A stretch of 11,069 bases of DNA from Lachnospiraceae bacterium. GTDB lineage: Bacteria > Bacillota > Clostridia > Lachnospirales > Lachnospiraceae. Below the pieces are notes generated by a model. The model had not been told where the DNA came from. It searched no databases and was given only the letters and a program-made list of their open reading frames with translations. A program made the translations under genes and the position numbers. Position 1 is the first letter of the stretch; every line of letters begins with the position of its first letter. Of this stretch, positions 6,557 to 11,069 are shown piece by piece. Location of the stretch: positions 1 through 11,069 of the forward strand of contig JAJQIE010000281.1 in assembly GCA_021199395.1 (NCBI GenBank), in the 5' to 3' direction.

Positions 6557-6608
6557 TAAACGGACATCCACTGGATGTCCCTTGTATCATTTAATATAGA
6601 AGAAACAA

Positions 6609-6666
6609 AACCGGCTTCCGCACCGGAAATACACATAACTTTACTCCAGTTTAACAGAAGCCGGTT
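6609..6666 (-). terminator. Rho-independent terminator of pyruvate kinase
   Basis: On the minus strand AACCGGCTTC (6657-6666) and GAAGCCGGTT (6609-6618) are perfect 10-base arms around a 38-nt loop, followed by TTGTTTCTTCT. It begins 42 bases after the pyruvate kinase stop. The loop is long, but arm length and T-rich tail fit a terminator. Confidence 0.8.
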
Positions 6667-6707
6667 AAATTCATATCAATAATTCATTAAGGTTTTCTTA
6701 TAAATCG

Positions 6708-8147
6708 TCATTTTGCCTCGATAACGTGCATCATATTGGTCATGGCTCCCTTTCCCCTGACAATATTCGTCGCGGGATCGCCCGCCGTGAGCACCACCAT
6801 ATCGCCCGGCTTTACATACCCGTCCCGTTTTACAATATACATCGCGTGAGAAATAATATGCTCCGTCGTATCCTCCGCGTAGCCCTGCAGCGGTGTCACG
6901 CCCCAGTATATTTGCATTTTCCGGAGCGCCCATGCATTGGGGGAAATCGCGTAAATCGGAATCGAGGTGCGGAAATTCGACATCAGGCGCGCCGTCTGGC
7001 CGCTCATGGTCGGAGTGACAATGCAGTCCGCCTGAACATTCACAGCGGTCCGGATCGCAGCCAGGCCTACAGCGCTGGATACATTGGCGTCCCCGCGCAG
7101 TCCGTGATATTCCTGTATCTGGGAATCATTTACATTGTAGCCTTCCGTAGTCTCCGCTATCTGCGTCATCATTTTCAGCGCCTCCAGCGGATATTTCCCC
7201 GCGGCAGTCTCTCCGGAAAGCATGATCGCGTCGGCACCTTCCCGGATCGCGTTCGCCACATCCGTCACCTCCGCTCTGGTGGGGCGTGGATTGCGGATCA
7301 TGGAATCCAGCATCTGTGTAGCAATAATAACAGGCTTGTACCTCTTATTGCATTTCCGGACAATAAGGCGCTGCACATGGGGCACCTCATAGGCCGGGAT
7401 TTCTACGCCCATATCGCCGCGCGCAACCATAACGCCGTCCGCAGCCTGGATAATGCGATCAATATTCTGGATCCCCTCGGCATTTTCAATCTTCGCAATC
7501 ACATCAATATGCTCTCCGCCGTTTTCCTTCAGAAGCTTTTTAATTTCTTTAATAGCGTCCGCGTCGCGCACAAAGGAAGCGGCGATAAAGTCAATGCCTT
7601 CCTGTATGCCAAAAAGAATATCCTCGCGGTCTTTTTCCGTAATACCGGGCAGATTGACCCTGACATTCGGAACATTCACGCCCTTGCGCTGTCCGAGAGT
7701 ACCGCCGTTTTCCACCCTACAGACTATATCTGTTCCATTTATTTCCTTTACCTTCAGCCCGATCAGGCCGTCGTCGATCAGAATCGTATCTCCCGGTTTT
7801 ACATCCTGGGAAAGCTGAGCATACGTCTGGCTGACTCTTTTTGCGTCTCCTTCTATCGTATCAGAAGTCAGTGTAAACTCCGCCCCGGTCTGAAGCGTCA
7901 CCGGTTCTCCGTCCTTCAGCATTCCGGTACGGATCTCCGGCCCCTTTGTATCCAGAAGAATAGCGATCGGCTTTTTCATCTCCTCCCGGACGCTTTTGAG
8001 CAGATCAAAGCGCGCTCTCTGCTCCTCATGTGTGCCGTGTGAAAAGTTAAAACGCGCGATGTCCATTCCGTTTTGAACCAGCGCTTTCATAACCTCCCGG
8101 TCATCTGTCGCCGGTCCCATTGTACAGATAATTTTTGTTTTTTTCAT
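6708..8147 (-). CDS. pyk: Pyruvate kinase
   Basis: This 479-residue enzyme catalyses the last step of glycolysis, phosphoenolpyruvate plus ADP to pyruvate plus ATP, in the cytoplasm, normally as a tetramer. The N-terminal part has the TMGPAT motif and RFNFSHGTHEEQ (32-43). The B domain lies at about 70-168. The signature IAKIENAEG (217-225) carries catalytic K219 and metal ligand E221, and ARGDMG (242-247) carries metal ligand D245. The segment ATQMLDSMIRNPRPTRAE (276-293) and LSGETAAG (310-317) are intact. The C-terminal allosteric domain covers about 345-479. It lacks the extra PEP-utiliser-like domain found at the C-terminus of many Bacillus and clostridial enzymes, so it is the short form. 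GGAGGG lies just upstream of the ATG. It is transcribed alone, with its own terminator and a hairpin-rich region upstream. Confidence 0.98.
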   Translation of the reverse strand: MKKTKIICTMGPATDDREVMKALVQNGMDIARFNFSHGTHEEQRARFDLLKSVREEMKKPIAILLDTKGPEIRTGMLKDGEPVTLQTGAEFTLTSDTIEGDAKRVSQTYAQLSQDVKPGDTILIDDGLIGLKVKEINGTDIVCRVENGGTLGQRKGVNVPNVRVNLPGITEKDREDILFGIQEGIDFIAASFVRDADAIKEIKKLLKENGGEHIDVIAKIENAEGIQNIDRIIQAADGVMVARGDMGVEIPAYEVPHVQRLIVRKCNKRYKPVIIATQMLDSMIRNPRPTRAEVTDVANAIREGADAIMLSGETAAGKYPLEALKMMTQIAETTEGYNVNDSQIQEYHGLRGDANVSSAVGLAAIRTAVNVQADCIVTPTMSGQTARLMSNFRTSIPIYAISPNAWALRKMQIYWGVTPLQGYAEDTTEHIISHAMYIVKRDGYVKPGDMVVLTAGDPATNIVRGKGAMTNMMHVIEAK

Positions 8148-8172
8148 TTCGATTTCCCTCCGGAATTCTGTT

Positions 8173-8201
8173 GTTTTAATCTACTGTAAAAGCATCCTCA
8201 A
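8173..8201 (-). promoter_or_regulatory. Possible promoter of pyruvate kinase
   Basis: On the minus strand TTGAGG (8196-8201) lies 17 bases before TAAAAC (8173-8178); both are 4-of-6 matches to the sigma-A consensus. The leader would be under 20 nt. The -35 overlaps the base of the hairpin at 8194-8253. It is the only reasonable candidate close to the gene, but it is weak. Confidence 0.3.
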
Positions 8202-8450
8202 TGGACAGACTCGTGACATGCTTGCATGTCTAAGTGGCTGTCCATTAGAGGATCAAACCGGTATGAGCAAGCAAGGCGGTGCTGAGCGCCAGTGGCGCTC
8301 GTTTAGCACCGACCGAAGCGGAGCGGAGAAGCACGGATTGCGGTGCCGGGCGCCAGTGACGCCCGTTTGGCGCCGACCGGAGCGAAGCGTAGATATCGGT
8401 GGTGATTGCGAGAGTTCCAAAGGAACGAAGCAATCAGCTTTTACATGTAG
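8181..8450. repeat. Hairpin cluster enclosed by a closing inverted repeat, upstream of pyruvate kinase
   Basis: CTACTGTAAAAGC (8181-8193) and GCTTTTACATGTAG (8437-8450) are inverted repeats with one extra base, enclosing about 240 bases. Inside are a long hairpin (8194-8253) with arms ATCCTCAATGGACAG/CTGTCCATTAGAGGAT and an inner perfect GACATGC/GCATGTC stem; two tandem hairpins with a 64-base period (8276-8393); and a hairpin with GATTGC/GCAATC and GTTCC/GGAAC stems (8404-8435). No credible gene lies in the 432 bases from 8148 to 8579. This could be a mobile palindromic cluster or a large structured RNA. Confidence 0.7.
8276..8393. repeat. Two tandem hairpin repeats, 64-base period
   Basis: Units at 8276-8329 and 8340-8393 share GCGGTGC, GCGCCAGTG, GCGCCGACC-like blocks and a trailing GGAGCG/GAGCGAAGCG segment. 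Unit 1 folds through GGTGCT/AGCACC and GAGCGCC/GGCGCTC. In unit 2 an A-T pair becomes G-C in the inner stem and a T-A pair becomes C-G in the outer stem, so both helices are kept. Confidence 0.8.
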
Positions 8451-8485
8451 CGGTGCAGCCGGCTATACCTGTAAGGATCATTAGC

Positions 8486-8560
8486 GCTGCCCAAACGCGA
8501 AGCGTTTCTCTCATTGGCAGCGAGTCCTGCCGCCGAGCTCATGCGAGGGGGCGTTTCCAC
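8486..8560 (-). repeat. Family A 75-bp repeat, intergenic copy
   Basis: A near-perfect copy (GCTGCCCAAACGCGAAGCG to GAGGGGGCGTTTCCAC), placed just downstream of the sigma-like gene, whose last stop codon is at 8580. The inner hairpin AAACGC-TTC-GCGTTT is perfect in this copy. It sits between the sigma-like gene and the hairpin cluster upstream of pyruvate kinase. Confidence 0.9.
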
Positions 8561-8579
8561 TTTTCCGGCGTCCGCGTCG

Positions 8580-8795
8580 TCATGCTTCCGTCTCTATCTG
8601 GTCGCCGGTCACCCTGAGGAGACTTTCAATCTCCTCCACAGGCATCTCCAGATAGGCGGAAACCTCCTCCGCGGAAACCTTATGCCCCAGATCCCTTTCC
8701 AGATTGTGAACCGCTTCATTCAGATGATTTACCCTGCTCAGAAGCCCGCTATTCATCCGCATACTTTCCTGCCCGCTGCTCACAGCCTTTTCCAT
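8580..8795 (-). pseudogene. C-terminal part of the frameshifted sigma-70-like gene
   Basis: This 71-codon frame has its own ATG at 8795 but reads as the continuation of the upstream sigma-like protein. The segment from about residue 26 onward (LNEAVHNLERDLGHKVSAEEVSAYLEMPVEEIESLLRVTG) fits sigma region 3, where a helix pair of the type ELGxxPTxEEVAxxLxM is normal. It overlaps the upstream frame by 47 bases in another phase, and a stop codon blocks extension beyond about 8812, so continuation needs a +1 (or -2) shift within about 8749-8812. Sigma region 4 (the -35 binding helix) is absent: the frame ends at TGDQIETEA. No good ribosome binding site precedes 8795, though overlap-coupled restarting cannot be excluded. 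It may be a true mutation, a sequencing error or a coupled gene. Confidence 0.6.
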
Positions 8796-9477
8796 CGTCC
8801 CGTATGGTGTTTAAAATATGGGCGCTGCAGGCAGCGACGCTCTCAAATTCTCTCAGTGACTCCACCGCGATGAGCAGCCCCATATTTCCCTCCTGAATCA
8901 GATCCTCAGAAGGCAGGGCATCCTCTCCGTATTCCTCCGCCATCTCGCAGATCAGGGGGAGATAAAGCTCTATCAGCTTCCCTCTGGCGTCCGCGTCGCC
9001 GTTCTTCGCGCACTCAATCAGCCGAATTTCCTTCTCATTATCCGCATCAGAATCATCGCCCAGACGCGAAGCGTTTCTTTCATTGGCAGCGCGTTCTGCC
9101 GCCGAGCTCTTGCGAGGGGGCGCCTCCATAGCGTTGCCTAAACGCGAAGCGCTTCTTTCATTGGCAACGCGTCCTGCCGCCGAGCTCTTGCGAGGGGGCG
9201 CTTCCATAAGCGCAGACACCTCATCCACATAAAGTGAAAGACTTCGCCGTTCTTCCGTAGAAAAGGGGGCTTCCATCTCCGTTGCCTGCTCTTTTGATTC
9301 TACCACACGAATATTCTGTTCCGCAAGATAATCATAGATTAACTGAAACTGATTTTCCTCAAGCGGAATATTTTTCAAAATATCACGGATCTGCGGCTTC
9401 GTCAGAAATCCGTTGCTTTGGTCGGCGACCTCCTTCATCTCTGTCAGAAGTGCCCGGAATACAATTCTGTTTTCCAT
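8749..9477 (-). CDS. Sigma-70-like protein, N-terminal part, carrying two in-frame family A peptides
   Basis: This 242-codon frame begins with a region like RpoD region 1.1 (residues about 20-60, FLTKPQIRDIL ... YDYLAEQNIRVV), then a short region 1.2-like segment (SLSLYVDEVSAL, 80-90). It continues with IRLIECAKNGDADARGKLIELYL and PSEDLIQEGNMGLLIAVESL (151-208), the hallmark of sigma region 2. Between them, residues 91-116 and 117-142 are two tandem 26-residue copies of the family A peptide. The aromatic-rich promoter-melting part of region 2 is not conserved, and region 4 is missing from the downstream part too, so normal sigma activity is doubtful. From about residue 228 the reading departs from the family and soon stops, while the next phase carries region 3; the gene is probably frameshifted. 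GGAGG lies 10 bases before the ATG. It follows the protease gene by 50 bases. Confidence 0.75.
   Translation of the reverse strand: MENRIVFRALLTEMKEVADQSNGFLTKPQIRDILKNIPLEENQFQLIYDYLAEQNIRVVESKEQATEMEAPFSTEERRSLSLYVDEVSALMEAPPRKSSAAGRVANERSASRLGNAMEAPPRKSSAAERAANERNASRLGDDSDADNEKEIRLIECAKNGDADARGKLIELYLPLICEMAEEYGEDALPSEDLIQEGNMGLLIAVESLREFESVAACSAHILNTIRDDGKGCEQRAGKYADE
9055..9129 (-). repeat. Family A repeat inside the sigma-like gene, second coding copy
   Basis: This copy encodes MEAPPRKSSAAERAANER followed by NASRLG in the sigma-like reading frame (residues 117-140). It is separated from the copy at 9133-9207 by three bases, giving an exact 78-base, 26-codon period. It carries CTTGCGAG where the intergenic copies have CATGCGAG. 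Confidence 0.9.
9133..9207 (-). repeat. Family A repeat inside the sigma-like gene, first coding copy
   Basis: This copy encodes MEAPPRKSSAAGRVANER followed by SASRLG (residues 91-114). The outer stem has changed from GCTGCC to GTTGCC at one end and from GGCAGC to GGCAAC at the other, a paired change that keeps the stem. Confidence 0.9.
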
Positions 9478-9527
9478 CTCTGCTTATCCTCCAAACATCT
9501 GGTTTTCCAAAATTTTATCATCCTCCG

Positions 9528-10940
9528 TCAGTCCGACAGCTCCAGAAGGGCACGCGCCAGGATGGGATCATCCGTACTTTGCGTATCCTCGCTTTCTTCT
9601 ACGATTATATCCGGCGTAATCCCGTTTCCGTCTATCTCCTGGCCGTTCGGAGTGTAATAATGCTCTACCGTAAGCTTAAAAGCCGATCCGTCCGACAGCG
9701 AGTAGGTTTTCTGCACAACTCCTTTCCCATAGGTCTGTGTGCCAATGATCGGCCCCAGTCCATAGTCCTGAACCGCGCCGGCAAATATTTCTGACGCGCT
9801 CGCGGAGCCGCCATTCACCAGCACCGCCACTTCACAGGTCACACTCCTCTCATCGTCCGCCGAATATTCCTCACGTCCGCCGTTTTTGTCCTCTGTGTAT
9901 ACGATCAGCCCTTCCGGCAGTATCTCATCCAGGATGTCGCAGACAGAGGTAAGCAGGCCGCCCGGATTATCTCGCAGATCTACAATCAGCTTTTTCATCC
10001 CCTGGCTGTTCAAATCTTCAACCGCATCTCGGAACTGTTCCACCGCGCTTTCGGTAAATTCAGTCAGCCGCAGATAACCGATGCCGTCTTCCGGCATCTC
10101 ATACGTCACATAGTCAGGAACGATGTCGCTGCACGTAATCGTAAGCTCCAGCTCCTCCTCTGTATCCGGGCGATAAACCGTCATGGTAAAGGTATCCATT
10201 GACTTAATCAGGGATACAAGCTCTGTCTGGCTGAGCTCCTCTACGGATTCCCCGTCCAGCGCACGGACAATATCCTTTGCCAGAAGGCCTCCCTCCTCTG
10301 CCGGGCTGCCCTCATATACCTCTCCTACATAAAACTCGCCGGTCTCGCTGTCTGTGCCGATCGTTGCGCCGATCCCGTAATACTCTCCCTTTGTAGAGTC
10401 CACTACAGACGACAGCTCCTCCGCAGTATAATAGCTCGCGTACGCGTCATCCAGTCCGGCTGCTACTCCTTTGAAAAGATATGCTTCCAGAAGCTCTCCG
10501 TCTACCTCTTCCAGATAGTTTTCCTCAATAATTTCCTGTATCTGCGCGAGCTTTGACAGAGTGCTGCTGCTCGTAAGAACCTCCGCGCCCGGATTCCCGC
10601 GCCCTGTCAGATTTCGAATCACCCTCGGTGCCAGAACAACCAGAAACATACTCAGAAAGACCAGCACCGCGCCTAATAGCAAGCCATTGATAAAGCGTCT
10701 CTGGCTGCGTTTTTCCAGAGCCTCGATCAGAAGCTCCTGCTCTCTGGCATTTTCTTCAGCGCTGCCCAAACACGAAGCGTTTCTTTCATTGGCAGCGCGT
10801 CCTGCCGCCGAGCTCACGCGAGAGGGTGCTTCCATCGTGACATTCTCTTCTGTAGCATTCCCTTCTGTGACATTTTCATTTGCCGCATCCGCCTCCGGGA
10901 TGCCTTCTTTCGGGATTCCGTCTTCCGGCAGGCAAATCAT
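9528..10940 (-). CDS. S41-family C-terminal processing peptidase (CtpA/Prc-like), membrane-anchored, with family A peptide in its cytoplasmic tail
   Basis: This 470-residue serine protease belongs to the tail-specific or C-terminal processing family, which cleaves extracytoplasmic proteins near their C-termini. A cytoplasmic N-terminus (1-82) precedes one membrane helix (about 83-105), so the catalytic part faces outward. A PDZ domain covers about 180-265 (YYGIGATIG, GSPAEEGGLLAKDIVRALDG). The protease domain (about 280-450) has DLRDNPGGLL (321-330), the catalytic serine in GGSASASEIFAGA (S381 by comparison with Prc spacing) and the catalytic lysine in GTQTYGKG (K406). Residues 36-60 are an in-frame family A repeat. 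The N-terminal 1-35 is acidic with repeated N-V/A-T-E units. GGAAGG lies ten bases before the chosen ATG. The sigma-like gene follows 50 bases downstream. The substrate is unknown. Confidence 0.94.
   Translation of the reverse strand: MICLPEDGIPKEGIPEADAANENVTEGNATEENVTMEAPSRVSSAAGRAANERNASCLGSAEENAREQELLIEALEKRSQRRFINGLLLGAVLVFLSMFLVVLAPRVIRNLTGRGNPGAEVLTSSSTLSKLAQIQEIIEENYLEEVDGELLEAYLFKGVAAGLDDAYASYYTAEELSSVVDSTKGEYYGIGATIGTDSETGEFYVGEVYEGSPAEEGGLLAKDIVRALDGESVEELSQTELVSLIKSMDTFTMTVYRPDTEEELELTITCSDIVPDYVTYEMPEDGIGYLRLTEFTESAVEQFRDAVEDLNSQGMKKLIVDLRDNPGGLLTSVCDILDEILPEGLIVYTEDKNGGREEYSADDERSVTCEVAVLVNGGSASASEIFAGAVQDYGLGPIIGTQTYGKGVVQKTYSLSDGSAFKLTVEHYYTPNGQEIDGNGITPDIIVEESEDTQSTDDPILARALLELSD
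10761..10835 (-). repeat. Family A repeat inside the S41 protease gene
   Basis: A near-complete copy read in the same frame as in the sigma-like gene. It gives MEAPSRVSSAAGRAANER followed by NASCLGS, residues 36-60 of the protease, between an acidic tail and the charged segment before the membrane helix. The insertion keeps the reading frame open. Confidence 0.9.
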
Positions 10941-10971
10941 ATCATAATTTCCTTCCTTTTGATTTCCGTTT

Positions 10972-11004
10972 GTATCATATCCTTTTGTCGTTTAAATCAT
11001 AATG
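10972..11004 (-). repeat. Family C motif, copy 2
   Basis: GTATCATATCCTTTTGTCG followed by TTTAAATCATAATGA is the reverse complement of the motif at 6431-6462, with a few substitutions. It sits about 32 bases upstream of the protease start codon and may be the end of a larger element cut by the window edge. Confidence 0.65.
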
Positions 11005-11018
11005 ATGTCGGGGTCAAT

Positions 11019-11037
11019 ATCATCTACGGTAGATGAT
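11019..11037. promoter_or_regulatory. Perfect 19-bp palindrome upstream of the S41 protease
   Basis: ATCATCTAC-G-GTAGATGAT has nine-base arms around one central base. The dyad could be an operator or part of a repeat element running off the window. A TTGACC (11011-11016 on the minus strand) lies directly downstream of it on the transcribed side, with TAAACG 17 bases later, a weak promoter match for the protease gene. Confidence 0.4.
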
Positions 11038-11069
11038 GCCTACGGATTTCTTTGCACTTCGTGCTTCCG

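Larger units (their letters stand above)
6421..6602. repeat. Inverted-repeat-bounded composite element, 182 bp
   Basis: The ends at 6421-6437 and 6586-6602 are inverted repeats (ATCATTAAATATAGAGG against ATCATTTAATATAGAAG, 15 of 17). Inside lie a GACAAAAGGGTATGATAC motif shared with 10972-11004, a family B hairpin (6511-6556) and a perfect hairpin GGACATCC-ACT-GGATGTCC (6562-6580). It fills most of the 324-base gap between the response regulator and the pyruvate kinase terminator and has no coding capacity. It looks like a small non-autonomous element or a structured spacer. Confidence 0.65.

Noticed and set aside
6726..8042. Long + strand open frame of 438 codons
   Set aside because: It is antisense to pyruvate kinase, a fully convincing gene; its translation is His/Arg-rich with no domain.
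8194..8253. Rho-independent terminator for the sigma-like gene
   Set aside because: The stem is long, but on the minus strand only a short TTTT follows after three other bases, so termination is not well supported.
8218..8617. Small open frames on both strands in the hairpin cluster
   Set aside because: They consist of translated palindromes (Arg/Ala/Ser-rich), lack ribosome binding sites and have no recognisable family.
8749..8812. Programmed ribosomal frameshift in the sigma-like gene
   Set aside because: The shift needed is +1, and I see neither a classic slippery codon pair nor an upstream stimulating Shine-Dalgarno at the right place; mutation or sequence error is simpler.
9055..9207. 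CRISPR-like tandem repeat
   Set aside because: Only two units, three bases apart, inside a coding region, without variable spacers or any cas gene.

Overview
The window looks like chromosomal DNA from a Gram-positive Clostridia bacterium, most likely Lachnospiraceae. The signs are strong AGGAGG-type ribosome binding sites, mid-GC codon use, family-typical versions of DUF5685, an OmpR/HisKA two-component pair, a short pyruvate kinase and an MscL with a zinc-ribbon tail, and intergenic gaps packed with small structured repeats. This assignment rests on protein recognition, not on a database search. There is no rRNA, tRNA, transposase, integrase or CRISPR array.

Layout: mscL (150-587) is the only + strand gene. 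It has its own extended -10 promoter and a rho-independent terminator, and it converges on a long series of minus-strand genes. In order of minus-strand transcription these are: an S41 C-terminal processing peptidase (10940-9528); a sigma-70-like protein split by a frameshift (9477-8580); pyruvate kinase (8147-6708) with its terminator; an OmpR-type response regulator and an overlapping sensor histidine kinase (6383-3370); and a three-gene operon of a membrane zinc-ribbon protein, a DUF5685 protein and a J-domain/TPR protein with a cysteine-rich tail (3120-950), driven by a good promoter at 3169-3197.

The main point of interest is what lies between and inside the genes. A repeat of about 75 bp (called family A here) occurs as five near-complete copies (671-745, 8486-8560, 9055-9129, 9133-9207, 10761-10835) plus degraded copies at 1711-1753 and 3258-3389, all in the same orientation. 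Three of the complete copies lie inside coding regions in the same reading frame. They add a peptide starting MEAPPRKSSAAG and ending ANERNASRLG to a linker of the sigma-like protein (twice, in tandem) and to the cytoplasmic tail of the S41 protease. Degraded copies supply the C-terminal residues and stop codon of the histidine kinase, and the stop codon of the DUF5685 protein. The behaviour resembles the Rickettsia palindromic elements, which also insert in frame into proteins.

The three gaps longer than 300 bases are mostly filled by structured elements: an inverted-repeat element at 790-953 whose edge forms the stop codon of the J-domain gene; an inverted-repeat-bounded element at 6421-6602; and a hairpin cluster at 8181-8450 enclosed by a closing inverted repeat just upstream of pyruvate kinase. 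Hairpin arms shared between copies of the last two show paired base changes that keep base pairing, which suggests that folded RNA or DNA is what is being conserved.
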